A DNA stretch of 64,000 nt, taken from positions 2,728,001-2,792,000 of the forward strand of contig JACAAK010000004.1 in assembly GCA_025093985.1 (NCBI GenBank), written 5' to 3'. Each line of letters begins with the position of its first letter. Position 1 is the stretch's first letter. Of the stretch, positions 27,201 through 37,937 are shown piece by piece. Source of the DNA: Calvatia gigantea. Lineage: Eukaryota; Basidiomycota; Agaricomycetes; Agaricales; Lycoperdaceae. The notes below the pieces were generated by a model. The model saw only the letters and a program-made list of their open reading frames with translations. It ran no database searches and was not told where the DNA came from. The translations under genes were made by a program, and so were the position numbers.

Positions 27201-28243
27201 CCAATCCCTCATGATTTATAGATCCTGTCATTCGTCCTTACCCTCCAGTGTACCCTCATTTCGACTTGTACCCCTCAACAATGCCTAGAGCTGCGGTATC
27301 GAAAACTTCTGAGCACCTGGTGCTGCTCCCTGGTGCAACAGCATACCCTAGCTTCAACCTCTGTATGTATGCACTGAGATGATTTATGACACCTTCTCAT
27401 CCGTCCACAGACCCAGCGGTTTACCCCCACTTCTCACTTTACCCCTCGGTTGCCGGAGAGGTTTGTGCAACAGAACAGCAGGAGAGGTCGGCACTATATA
27501 TTCCTTCCTATCCTTTCCTCCAAATTTGTGAGTTCCTTTCTGCTGACACCACCCAACTCGGGATTCTGACGTGGTCGATAGATTCTCCAGTTTACCCTCA
27601 CATAAGTATATATCCTGCCATCGCGGTTTCAAACATTGCGCAGGGAAACACGTCCGCGGCTCCGGTACCACAACCTAAATTTGTGTCCTCGGGAAGCAGA
27701 AAGTCAAATCACGAACTTCACCAAGAAATCTTCAGCAATGGCCCTGTTCCCACCCCTAGTGGACCGGGTATCCGTCCAGGAATAGACCTCCGGCCTCTCA
27801 GTGTTTCCCCTCGCCAAACCCGCCGAATCGTGGCCACACGCTCCCCAACGGGCCCCGCGTTGCATAGACCAGCAGTTCCCCCCGCCCTACCGAGCCCGAG
27901 CCGGAGGTTGCCCACCCCTCCCTCGAACAATGACATACGCTCACCTAACGTGTTGGAACAAATGGCAGGATACATGGCCCAGATTTCACCGACTCGACGA
28001 CGCTCCGCGACATCACACCCTTCGGCGACGGCAGGGGCCGCGTCGGTGGTGTCCCCGTTGTGCCAGATGCCGTTGCCGAAGCTAGCAGAAGACTCAATGG
28101 ATCCTGTTGTCTCCCCTTTAGTTCCTGGGACGATGTCTTCAGGATTGAGCAGGGCGAGGTCCCTGGGTAATGGAGGAAACACATTCACTGTTAAACCCCG
28201 CATACGGGACTCGTACATGGTGCGGCGGTCGCACGGTCTATAA
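24288..28243 (+). CDS. Unrecognised protein with conserved N-terminal domain and tandem Tyr-Pro (YPHFxLYP) exon repeats
   Basis: Exon 1 (24288-24677) ends PLFPT and joins VYGQLTAIAKEFNFPSTTGL at 24727. Together they form a compact domain (RFFVVVVPPPCLI to GKIEFDVDFQQARWYPSWL) that I believe recurs in basidiomycete hypothetical proteins, though I cannot name it. A disordered region follows with three TPSTATTWGAP-type repeats (25.53-25.85 kb). Then come nine phase-1 symmetric exons: 26099-26224, 26277-26390, 26445-26528, 26588-26641, 26688-26741, 26803-26928, 26978-27169, 27222-27362 and 27411-27527. They encode units that start with a split Tyr codon and read PxVYPHFxLYP and end YPxFxL. The final exon (27582-28243) begins PVYPHISIYP and ends in a Ser/Pro-rich basic tail, SYMVRRSHGL. 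No signal peptide or membrane segment is evident. Function is unknown. Confidence 0.82.
25535..25850 (+). repeat. Three TPSTATTWGAP-type protein repeats
   Basis: Within the large exon, three related segments read PLTPSTATTWGAPLSYPPSP, PLTPATATSWGPLSP and PVTPSTATTWGAPVSYPPTP, spaced roughly 110-130 bases apart. They lie in a Pro/Ser-rich linker between the N-terminal domain and the Tyr-Pro exon array. Their similarity at DNA level (ACxGCGACAxCxTGGGGTGC) suggests internal duplication. Confidence 0.75.
26099..27620 (+). repeat. Tandem array of phase-1 symmetric exons coding Tyr-Pro repeat units
   Basis: Nine consecutive internal exons have lengths 126, 114, 84, 54, 54, 126, 192, 141 and 117 nt, all divisible by three. 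Each is flanked by introns of 46-61 nt that split a codon after its first base; at nearly every junction that base is T and the next exon begins AC or AT, giving Tyr. Units carry VYPHFELYP, VYPHNLDVIYP, VYPHFDFYP, AYPHFDLYP, VYPHFNIYP, VYPHFDLYP and VYPHFSLYP, plus VYPHISIYP in the terminal exon. The 84-nt exon has lost the YPH core. The 54-nt pair looks like one unit split by a later intron (junction Ala rather than Tyr). The pattern indicates exon duplication. Confidence 0.85.
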
Positions 28244-28598
28244 ATCGGCTTCTCGAGATGATGCCTGTAACTGACATTTGCTTCTGTGGTACAGCTGAAC
28301 CTTCAATATTCCAAATTTTCAAGCTTCATTACTGCGCTTTCGATATTCTCGCACTATAACTACTGTTTGCAATTTGCACACTTTGTAACGTTATTACGAT
28401 ATTTATTGTGTGGCCAAGAGGAAATGTCATTACATTTCCCTCTCGTCGCGTGATGCATACAGTTCAAGTTTGTAAATACTGAGTTGGAAAGGTGATCGTG
28501 GAGAGGCGGTGAGAAGGGTAGTATTGCCAGTCACGATATAAGCAAGGGGAGTTGTGAAAGACCTCGGAAACCAATGAGCAAATGAAATGACGTATATC
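28244..28598. other. Convergent intergenic region, no gene seen
   Basis: This 355-bp gap lies between the stop codons of the Tyr-Pro repeat gene and the PUB gene. It is A/T-rich toward its middle and presumably holds both 3' untranslated regions and poly(A) sites. No coding signal stands out. Confidence 0.5.
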
Positions 28599-29562
28599 TC
28601 ACTCGACCTTTTCATCTAGGACGGAGTCAGAGATTGTCGATGGTGGTGCTGGCGACGATGATGATCGAGGTGAACGATTTGAGGATCCTTGATTTCTAAC
28701 CAGGCGTGCTTCTCTTTGCTGCCTCTCGATTTCGTCTTTTAGTTCCTTCGATTTCCGATCATCCATAAATGCTAGTTTGACCTAAGGGTAGTGCGTTAGC
28801 GTCTAAGATAACAGTGTTTGAGGTGTACTCTACTCTTTCTGCAGCAGCTGCAACATTCGCCTTCTCGTTTGCCTTAGCACGCGCTGCTCTTTCCGCCTTC
28901 TCAGCCTCCAGGTTGATGTGTTCACGAAGAATCGCAGCCCCGAGATGCAGATCCTCCAAATGGCGAGGATGAAATACGTAGAATGGCTGGAAGTTCCTCA
29001 CCTTCACTCACATCCCATGCATGTTAGGTCACGGTTTATTTGCCATGAATCAATGGGCACACCTCAGGCCGGAATCCCATCTTCGTAGTGGGTGTACATT
29101 CCCATCAGTGAGGGCGTCGTGTGTGTAGCATCAACTATAGCCTACCTCAATAGCATATTCTACTGCGCCTTTCGGGTTCATAAGTTCCCGTTGAATGACA
29201 CTGTTCATCGGCTTGAACTGCTGATATTTAGGGTTCTCTGGTTCTCGTAATAGGTTGTCAGCAACAGTCAATAGTGTCTGGAGTTTCAAAGGTAATAATT
29301 AAGGTTTCAGCCATTTATCGTGGTTGAGATCTAAGTTTACTTTGAGCGAAGAATTAGCCTGCTCCTTGGAATTGGGCCGAACAATTCCTGGGTCAATCAG
29401 ACGACGGAAGGTTTGACGTCGATCATGTTCTGCTGTGAGCTGGGCTGCGGATTTTTGCACAGGCCCCGTCTTTGCACGCCTCAGAGCAGCTTCCGCCACC
29501 GCATCCACAGACACTGAATGTCCCTGAGGGGATCGCGGTGGTGAGGGTGAGGTTGAAGGCAT
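28599..29562 (-). CDS. PUB/PUG-domain protein
   Basis: The gene starts at MPSTSPSPPRSPQGHSVSVD. After a helical segment (AAQLTAEHDRRQTFRRLIDP) it carries a PUB-type module: TLLTVADNLLREPENPKYQQ, then MNSVIQRELMNPKGAVEYAI, interrupted by an intron before the VRNFQPFYVFHP part. PUB domains in PNGase and UBX proteins bind the tail of the AAA ATPase p97/Cdc48, so a role in Cdc48-linked protein handling is possible. The C-terminal half is a charged helix rich in Ala, Glu and Lys (EAEKAERAARAKANEKANVA) followed by DDRKSKELKDEIERQQREAR and a Ser/Pro tail ending SVLDEKVE. No transglutaminase or UBX domain is visible, so it is not a full PNGase. At least three introns are needed. Confidence 0.68.
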
Positions 29563-29914
29563 GATTAGTCCTGTAAGCTAGGCAGGGTGAAAGAGTCAAA
29601 GTGAGTGGATGTGACACCATTCGGGGCCAGTCACCTAAGAGTGACACAAACCATCGGATACGGTTTACGCACATTCCCAACATCAACGCGTCAACATTCA
29701 GATATTCACGTCTCATTCACCCGGGGCCAGAATTTGTCGCTAAGGTTGGACGTTGGACTTTGACTAACCATCGATCCTTTACTTGCACGTCATTTCAAGG
29801 CACAGCGGGGAGATGGAGAATAATACAACCTAATATAACACAAAGATTTTATAACCTATTATCGAAATTACGATCTGACTATAAATAATATAAATGGGTA
29901 GTAAATTGTTGTAG
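29563..29914. other. Promoter side of PUB gene and 3' side of lipase gene
   Basis: This 352-bp stretch lies upstream of the reverse-strand PUB start and downstream of the reverse-strand lipase stop. The A/T-rich part at 29820-29900 probably belongs to the lipase 3' end. Open frames here are short and show no family resemblance. Confidence 0.45.
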
Positions 29915-32900
29915 TTACACTTGTGCCATTCCCTGGCGTTCCCCATAACCACCTTCGTCGGAGGAGTCACTACTCCAGATTTCGTCATTGGGAATATGGT
30001 CACTCTTATTTTCATGGGTATTTTCCGAAGACGTTGGCAGATGGATATTATGGAGGGAGAGCCTCCTGAACAAGCTTGTGGGATTAGGTCGGTTCTTGTC
30101 TTCACTCTCGGCAGAAGCTTGGTTTGAATCCATTTCGTTGTCCGCGGGGCTAAGCAGATCAGAGACCCACTTCCGGCGCATTCTGGATGAAGATAAAGGA
30201 TCGCGACTGGGACCCTCATTCATGTGATCAGCTTTTGGAGATGGCGCCCTGCGTGTGCGGCCGCGTTTGTAAAACCATTGGGAACCATGTGTAAATGCTT
30301 CCTCAGCATCAGTGTCAACTGAAATAGGCCGCTCGGATGTAGTTGGCATCGGTGATGCATTCTTGCTTTGTCGCTCTGTGCTTCTTTCTTTTCCCTCTTG
30401 GTCTGCTGGATGTAGCAGAGGTATCCCTGGCCGAAGACTAGTGTGATTCCTAGCATGTGATCGCATGCGCATAGCCTGACGACCTGAAAGAATTTGCTTC
30501 TCAATCCGCATTCGATTGCTGATCATATGAAGCTACAAGAATCATTGAGATCAGGAACGCAAGGCTATGACGATTACAGGGCATACCTTCGGCCATGTAA
30601 CAAGTTGGCCTACATGCATCATGCGCGCCAGCTCCGCCGGATCCGGATCTGTGAGAATACGAATGAAATCCTACATGTGCTTGAGTCAGCGGAGGTGGAG
30701 ATGTCTCATTCGGTTTCCTACCATGAACTGAGTGCGCGGCCATATACTACACAAACTGTGAGTTTCGATTGAAGACTGTGTTCTCCATGCACTCACGTCA
30801 CAGCGCCGTCAAAACGTTGTAGAAACAAACTCGACCAATCTTGTCCCAACAGTGGCGGAAGAAGCTCCAAGTCACGGATGACCCTGAAGTTCTTGGTCAA
30901 CTCATGCTTCAGCCATTGCTCTGCCGCAGAAAGTAGGAAATTGCCTCTCCAGCCTGATGATGAGTGTGTATGTAGAATCATTATTCATTGTATTAGACTC
31001 CATTACCTTTGCCTTTTCTGTGAGCGACAGGTTTGCCAGCGGAACCGCGGGGAGCAAAGAAAAACAAATGAACATGAGGGTTAACCTGGGACACGATGGG
31101 ATTGGTCACTACAAGGGACAAATTTGAGCAATGTGCGTGAATGTAGTACTAGAATAAGCGTTTTACCATTGAAGTACAGGTTGAGGGCTTGGGTTGGAAT
31201 GTCGACTTTCAACGACCCATCCTTGAACCGGCTGCCCCAACTCCAAGGTATAAGACCGCCATCCTTAAGCTTTTGCATGAGGACTACGGGGTTGAGAATA
31301 CCAGGGACAGCGGCAGATGCCAGCAAAGCGGTCCAAATCACTGTATCTGGGGCCGTGATGTAGTTTAACAATTTGGTGGGTCTGATGAACATGATGGTTA
31401 GGAGAATCGCGACCATATCAGTAAAGGGAAGAGACAGACGAATATTGATCGGCTGGGACCACAGAAACGTTAAGAATACGTCCGGTCCTCAAATACGCCT
31501 CTTTGAATGTCATAGATCCGCGTGTGAAAAAGGTACACTTGGTGTTGGCTTAGCATCAGCTCATTGAAGTCTAGTAGCCGGAAACCTGCCTTTCTCGCCC
31601 ACCTTATAAAAATATGTAAGTATCTTCTGAGGGACGGTTAAAAGGGACTTACGCAACGCTGTCAAATCGAGCACCAGTCTTCATGAATCGTCTAAACCAC
31701 ACAGAAAATGGTTCCTCGCATGCAGTAATCTTGTTGGCAAGTTCAGGAACTAGAAGTGCCTTGAGTTCCTCATCTGTCCTCGTGCAAGCCAGAGCGGCTA
31801 TAAGCCCTCCTGCACTCGTTCCGGTTATGACACGTGGAAGAAGGCCCTGATCCAAAAATGCTTTGACCATACCGAGGTGATCTTCCGAAAGAATAAGCCT
31901 TCATTGCGCTGCAACACCTGAAGGGCTTACAATAACCCAAGGTTCCTCCGCCTGACAAGCAAAGGGCCGAGACACCTGAAGACAGAGCATAAGGTTAACC
32001 TCAATATGACACGTATCAGTACTTACCTAGGTTAGTATTTGCGCTTTTGAAGAAACGCTTCTTCTCGTCCACAGAAAGGTCGGGGGTTTCGCGGATGTAT
32101 TCCAGGGATTCCTCCAGCTCATCAAAGTATGCTTAAAGGTGGTGAGCAAGATTTTATGAATGCATCGAAGGCACGTACATTCAATTAAATCTTTAGTTCC
32201 TAAGAACGTCTGTGTCCATGGTTAATTGGCATCCAATGATACGGGTAGAGAAATTCGTACCTCACTATAGAGCCTGTATTTAAGGTACGTGTTAGCAGAG
32301 GTACATCGATATTGACAAGAACCAACCGAGGAGACTCAACCGCTGCAAAGTTAGGTCGTATGCAGGTCTCGAGCACTCCAAGGCAACCTCTGGTATCCTT
32401 TTTATCACGAAGATTTCGCAAAGAACGTCTAAGCTTTCGAACAAGTTTCCAATCGTAGAAAGGGTCTTCATCAACCTTCTTCCACTCATCGAATTGTAAA
32501 TAGCCATCTAACTCCTTTGCCGCTTCTTTCCATTCCTTCAAGGATAATGGTGAACAAGGCAAGGGGGATCAAACCGATAGAATACAATACCTCATAGGTT
32601 TGGGAAGCTCGCATCTTTTTGCGCAATTGGCCCTTCTTCCCCCTCCCTGGAGATGATAAGTGATTTCCGCGTAATTAGATCAGCATAGAACACCCACAAG
32701 CATAAACCCACTCCTTGCCATTGACCAGTTGCCGTATAAGCACATATAATCCAAATTCAGCAGTAATGAACAAAAATATGAATATCTATGCAATATGCAA
32801 TGAGAGACACGAACATTAACAAAGAATGTGAATATACCCACCAAAAGTGGCCAACGTAAAAGTAAGAACCACCAATCATGCCGTCTGTTTTTGTCCTTTC

Positions 32901-33264
32901 GCTTCCGCCGGCTAGTGGAATGGTCCAGGATCTGAGAGCTTGAACGAAGAGTAACGGAGAATCAAGTGAGACTGACCTCTCGACCTTCAGGTTGACTGGA
33001 GCAAAGTCTGACAGGGCCGCCACCTTGAGAATGCGGAGCGAGGCTGGAGGTGTCCCTGGCGATGCTGGTGACGACATCCCGGTATTATGGTCAAAGTACT
33101 GCTCGTCCATCTGAAGTGCATGTGCAAATGCCCCGATGTGCCTGAAGCGGTCTGAAATCAGCACTATATTCTGGGCAACAAGGGCGTACGTACGACTCGT
33201 CAACAAAGTCTTCATTGGAGAGGACTTCGAATGTATATTTAGGACTGCGGGAAGCTTGTGCCAT
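29915..33264 (-). CDS. Patatin-like triacylglycerol lipase of the TGL3/TGL4/TGL5 (SDP1) family
   Basis: The enzyme hydrolyses lipid-droplet triacylglycerol. The start MAQASRSPKYTFEVLSNEDF leads into a hydrophobic N-terminal region and a segment ending FGLYVLIRQLVNGKEW. The DUF3336-type domain reads SLKEWKEAAKELDGYLQFDE and YDWKLVRKLRRSLRNLRDK. The patatin core follows: oxyanion motif SGGGTLGY, then HLGMVKAFLDQGLLPRVITG, the nucleophile elbow GTSAGG, the FMKTGARFDSVA region, ASAAVPG, and the second catalytic residue in RFKDGSLKVDIP (Asp of DGS). The C-terminal 200 residues are a Ser/Arg-rich disordered tail ending GYGERQGMAQV. Many short exons are needed. Lipase, phospholipase and acyltransferase activities all occur in this family, so the exact substrate is open. 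Confidence 0.88.
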
Positions 33265-33651
33265 GACTGGGTGCGAACAAATCAGTGAACTACAGCAGTG
33301 AATGAAGAATGCCCGGTGTTATAGTTCATGGGAGGTGATAATGGCGGACCAGAATCTCTCAATAGCACAAAGTCAGAAGGTATGTAGAGATCAACTGCCA
33401 CTGCCAAGAACGACCACGTGGTACGCATCACGTGAACCTCGGATCAACAAGAATAGTCCGAGCTTCAGCGGCATCTTCGGTCATAGCTTCTGCCGCTCCG
33501 TATATCAATGGTATGAAGTTTATGCTGAGCGGCATTGGTCATTAGTTGGAATTCTTTGCCCTGAAAGTCCCATTTCTACAATTTGACGTATGTGCCACAG
33601 TGCGGTGGTCCCCGGAGTTGACAGTGTCACTCCACGTGGAAAAACGGCCAA
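33265..33651. promoter_or_regulatory. Divergent intergenic region between lipase and membrane-protein genes
   Basis: This 387-bp gap separates outward-facing starts. It contains a perfect CCACGTGG palindrome (33414-33421) with another CACGTG-like element, TCACGTGA, about 15 bases downstream (33428-33435), and CCACGTGG again near 33633. CACGTG is the E-box core bound by bHLH factors. Whether these act here is inference. Confidence 0.5.
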
Positions 33652-35190
33652 ATGTATCTCTGGAGTAAACCCTTCTCATCGCACCTTTGTACACTCAGCC
33701 GTCTACAACGCCTAACGTCAATGGGGTTACTTAAGCTGGGATTTACTCGCCGTCCTAAGTCCATTCACAATATGCTGTCTTTTGCCCTCTGTTTCCCTTC
33801 CTTTTCATTGGCAGCACCAATGCAAGGCGCCTCTACGCCCTCTGGTTGGCCGATCTGTTTGGCGACTCTATTGATATTTTCTATGGTCTGTTTATCGGTA
33901 GTCAAATTGCTCTTCGTCCACCGCCGCCGCCGCCACACGAACGATCTAAAAGGCCCTACTTCGGTTCACTCTGGGGCTCAATGCATTTATAGGACCTCCG
34001 GCCTTTCCGAGTTTCTCGCAGATGAAACCTGCGAAGCGGATAAGAATCGCAAAACGGGCTTCTTGGTTGGCCTCTTTGGTTCTCCCTCATTCGAGATTCG
34101 TCGCAGGACAAAGGAAACTACGTTAGTCGATCCTGGCGCGTCAAGGTCCTCGTACGACCCTAGTTTCTTTGGCTGCACATATGCGACCTACAAGGGTGAT
34201 AAGCCTGACTTCCTGCCTTACCCTCTCGACGTGTTAAACCCGGAGGAGTCTAGATGGCAGATCCAAAGAAGAAGTAAACTCCCCGCACCATTCATAGGGA
34301 ACACCGAACTGCCATCCGTACCACCCGCTGGAGTTACCCCTGGTTCTGGCCCATTGGAAACGCGTTTGTCCTCAGCGAACATGGGTTCACCGGAAAGCCT
34401 CTCTTGGGCCCATGACCGCGCGGAACAGGCGACGGTTCGCTTGGTCGAACTTTACACAAAATCACAAGGATCTTTCCCTCTGTATGACGACCATCACCCC
34501 GTAACTTCGCCTCAGGTTGCAGCATCATTTGATCTGCCCACCACCCATTTGAGACCAACGGTGGTCTCCCCGCTGCTATCTCTTCCTGGGGGAAACTGGG
34601 GGCCGAAACAGGACTCGAACAATTCGCTTTCTAGTATGATGTTCGGCCATCCCCCTCGCAACGCCTTCCCTAATCTCGTGAAACCTGGCCGTCGGACACC
34701 CAGGAAGGTTTCTCTCTCTCCCAATTTAAGCGTGATCGACGAAGTTTGCCAGTATTCTCTTCCGGAGTTGCCTTTCGGGTCGACGGTCGATCTCACTCTG
34801 CCGTTCTCTCCGATTGTGACTTGTCCACCACTTGCCTCCGAAACTCCAAGGAGCCCACCGCCGATACATAAAGCACGTGGGCCGAAATCACCTTCTATTC
34901 GGAATAGGCGCAGCCCGCCGATCAACCTTTCGCCTCTGCGTCTCGTTTTCTCAAAAGAATACAGCGCAGGCTCGGATCATACCACAGCACACAAGCTGGG
35001 GAACTATTCTCCATCTAAAGGACGGGTTGCACAGTTACAATATCTTGGTCTCGGGTTACCCTCTCTCGATTTATCTCCTACAGCCTCGCGGGAACAGTTT
35101 GGATCTCGTAAAGTTGATAAAGGCTCGATTGGAAATCAGCAAAGTGGCTTGAATTTCCTACGCGAACTCACGGAGAAGACCAAGGCCTGA
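33652..35190 (+). CDS. Unknown single-exon protein with one predicted membrane segment
   Basis: An uninterrupted 512-codon frame, unusual among its intron-rich neighbours. Near residues 62-95 the hydrophobic stretch GWPICLATLLIFSMVCLSVV is followed by KLLFVHRRRRH, a typical stop-transfer signal with a basic cytoplasmic side. The remaining ~410 residues are Ser/Pro-rich and look disordered, with basic SPxR/RSPP patches (RRTPRKVSLSP, SIRNRRSPPINLSP) resembling kinase target sites. Two starts are possible: 33652, or 33721 (MGLLKLGFTRRPK), which shortens the leader. No enzyme motif is visible and I do not recognise the family. The gene is divergent from the lipase and convergent with ORC4. Confidence 0.6.
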   Translation: MYLWSKPFSSHLCTLSRLQRLTSMGLLKLGFTRRPKSIHNMLSFALCFPSFSLAAPMQGASTPSGWPICLATLLIFSMVCLSVVKLLFVHRRRRHTNDLKGPTSVHSGAQCIYRTSGLSEFLADETCEADKNRKTGFLVGLFGSPSFEIRRRTKETTLVDPGASRSSYDPSFFGCTYATYKGDKPDFLPYPLDVLNPEESRWQIQRRSKLPAPFIGNTELPSVPPAGVTPGSGPLETRLSSANMGSPESLSWAHDRAEQATVRLVELYTKSQGSFPLYDDHHPVTSPQVAASFDLPTTHLRPTVVSPLLSLPGGNWGPKQDSNNSLSSMMFGHPPRNAFPNLVKPGRRTPRKVSLSPNLSVIDEVCQYSLPELPFGSTVDLTLPFSPIVTCPPLASETPRSPPPIHKARGPKSPSIRNRRSPPINLSPLRLVFSKEYSAGSDHTTAHKLGNYSPSKGRVAQLQYLGLGLPSLDLSPTASREQFGSRKVDKGSIGNQQSGLNFLRELTEKTKA

Positions 35191-35525
35191 ATGAACGTAC
35201 TGTGCTCGGCAAAGAAATGTAATATCAACGACTTCCAGTACATCACACCAGTCTGCGGAGGAAGGAACAGGACTTCGGGCCTCAAGCTTCAAGGGTTATT
35301 TAATTCTGGTTTGGGGATTTGCTGAGCTTTTTTGAACAATTCGGTTCCGTGATGGTCCACGGCTCGGTGCATATCATTTGAACGAGTTTCCAGCGCACAG
35401 AAAACTTCCTTAATCGCCATTCTTTCCCTTCTACAGAGTTCCATTTCTCATTAGTATCCCTGTTTGAACTGTTACTTGAATCATAATAATACAACAAACA
35501 CTAAGTCTATGAAACATAGTCGTTC
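35191..35525. other. Convergent intergenic region, no gene seen
   Basis: This 335-bp gap lies between the stop codons of the membrane-protein gene and ORC4. It probably contains both 3' untranslated regions. No coding signal is apparent. Confidence 0.45.
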
Positions 35526-37747
35526 CTATTCCGCCTTGTTGAGCCATTTTTTCAAAGCAACTTGTCCTGTTTTTTCGATGATCTTCCTGACTTCCTCCCT
35601 CTCTAAAGTCGCCCGATACCGCACGAATTCCTTTGCCATAACCCCTGATGGCGCTGCAATTGCAAAAATTCGGCAATTAATAAGATGTTCGAACGCCTGC
35701 ACCCATAAGTCTTCGTCAATGCATATTCGGCTTGAATTTCCAAATCAGACTCACACTCAGTAAGACCGCTCTGCTGCACCGTAGCATACCAATACATCCG
35801 CCGTTGACTTGGACAGGTGCAGCTATCGATGCGCGAAGTTGATTTCGAAAAATCGAAAAGAGCATTTCAAAGGTGAAAACTTCATGGCCTGAAGTAACGG
35901 AATGTACTGAAGCAACTAGAAGACATAATGCAGGATAAGGAAGATCTAAGCAGGCAGAGGGGGTCAGAATTGAGCGGGTTCAAGGGAAGACCCTGCTCAC
36001 CTAGCGAGTCATATAAGGATGGCCGAGAACGTTGTGACGAGACTGCTTGTGCAAAGGACAGGGAGGATGGGAAAGGAGAGCTTGGTGACAACCTGGCCAC
36101 CACGTATGTCTGACCAAGAAGTCAGCTTCGCAATCATCAAATACGTGAATGCATACGTGACTCACCAGAATCCGGAATAGCAACCTTGGGTCTTTCGTAA
36201 GTCCTGTAGTGTCTTTAATCATTTCAACGACCTCTTTCTCGTCCAAGAACATTGAGATGCGTTTCTTCCAAGCATCATTCCATTCGTCCACATGGTCATT
36301 GTCGGTATCCACGGGATGTATCTCAAGACACAGGGCTTTCTTTGTTGACGAGAGCCAACGCTGAATTGTTGGTATGCCAGTCGTGTGAACAACTCGTCCC
36401 GAGAAACGGCTTTTTACTCGCTTCTCGAGAAGATTAATGGTATCAATACGTGTTGTAATCCCAACAACTGCGAGGCCTTTGTGGTCCATGCTTGCCCGAC
36501 ACCCCTGCACCGTATCGAGGAGACAGTACAACAGTGCTTGTCTCGGATGAAGTGCGAACAGATCAAAGGCATCAAGAATAACAACGGTAGGACGAGAGAG
36601 CGTGGGTATCACAGATATCAGCGCAGGAAGATGTGAAGATGGAGGCACCGCCAATCCCATCTCGGCGACTTCTGCCTCCGGACGATCGAGGAATGGGTTG
36701 TGGTCTTGCTCGACGAAGTCATCGGTTTCGACTTCATCGGCCTGTAAGAAGGTCTTTCCAGTTTGTTGGCCGAGTTGATATGCGATTTCGCGCATTGCGA
36801 GGCGGTCTGTTTGGTGGATCCATCCAGACAAGCGGATAATAATTGGGGGCTGGGGGAGGGATTTCAGGCATTGATCAAGGATCTGTAGTAGATGTTGTCG
36901 ACGTGGTATCAGGACTTAAGAGGGAGTCATTTACCTTTGACTTTCCAGAGCCTCGAGGCCCAAGGAAAAGGCAACTATTTCCTTCTGATCGAACAATTGT
37001 CCCGTTCAAAAGGTCCTGTAATTGTTCCTTCGCGGTTTTCTCCGCACTGACCTTTTGTTCGGTGTCAACAAGGTTGGCATGGTTATGTAAACCCCGGAAG
37101 ATTATCCTCTTCTGAGCATGTAAACAGGGATGAAATTGTGGTGGAAGTTGTTTGGAGGTGAGGAGGGAAGGTTGGCTCTTAGATGGTGATGGAGGGGGAC
37201 GAGCGGTTGTTCTTAGTTTTCGTGGAGTAGTGTGAGCATCATGATATTCCACCTGGGGGGAAGATGGCTGAGGTGGTGGAGAATGTGATGACGTTGCTAT
37301 CGGCCGCGGAGGGAGTGGTATTTCGACGACTACTTTTGTCGCTCGTTTTTTTCGACGAGGAGTCTCAACGGGTATCGGATCAGCTTCCTGTTCAGCTTTT
37401 ATTCGTTTTGATTGGCGTTTCGAAGGAGACTCCTCGGTATCCGCCTGTTTCCTGCGCCTGTGTCCACGAGCCTTCACAGGTGACGGTGCAGGTAAATCAG
37501 CCTCTGGTTTTGTATCGGACTCTGTTTGGCTCTTGCATTTTGGTGTTGCATTTGCATTTTCTGCGTGTTGTTCCTCGTTTGTAAGACCTGTGGGTTGCTT
37601 TCCATAGGTCCTTCGAACCTTGGGTGTGGTAACCGATCTTAGTTGGCGGGTTGGGGCGTCTTTGCCGCAGACATTTGCAAACGACAATGCAGCACGCTTT
37701 GTGGGAGAACCACCTCCATCATCTGAGGCCTTGCGCTTGGATGGCAT
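35526..37747 (-). CDS. ORC4: Origin recognition complex subunit 4
   Basis: The product is an AAA+ subunit of the nuclear complex that marks replication origins. The first ~200 residues are a Lys/Arg/Ser/Pro-rich disordered extension (MPSKRKASDDGGGSPTKRA onward). The conserved part starts at FRGLHNHANLVDTEQKVSAE. Walker A is LFLGPRGSGKSK, directly followed by an intron; Walker B is PTVVILDAFDLFA. The sensor region reads VVGITTRIDTINLLEKRVKS and RFSGR, as in ORC4. The C-terminal winged-helix part is spread over small exons and ends GQVALKKWLNKAE before the stop at 35526. Total length is normal for fungal ORC4. The gene is divergent from MED20 across about 190 bp that hold a dinucleotide repeat in its own 5' leader. 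Confidence 0.93.
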
Positions 37748-37750
37748 GGA

Positions 37751-37788
37751 TGTGTGTGTGTGTGAGAGAGAGAGAGAGAAAGAGAAAG
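37751..37788. repeat. (TG)n(AG)n microsatellite immediately upstream of ORC4 start
   Basis: Seven TG units run into an AG-rich tract. The repeat begins four bases before the ORC4 start codon, so on the mRNA strand it gives a CU-rich then CA-rich leader directly next to the AUG. Such repeats vary in length between strains. Confidence 0.9.
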
Positions 37789-37937
37789 ATTGTTCGAATT
37801 CGATACTTCGCGTTCAATTTGGATTTCGGGTCGAAGGTTTCGCGGTCTGTCACAATCACGAGGAAGACAACAGTGGTCACATCTCAATCAATTGATTTGG
37901 CAGTCATGCTTGCAGCTTGCTACCAAATCCCAGAAGA

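Noticed and set aside
26099..27620. CRISPR-like or satellite reading of the regularly spaced repeats
   Set aside because: The units vary in length and sequence, preserve a reading frame and are bounded by splice sites, so they are coding exons.
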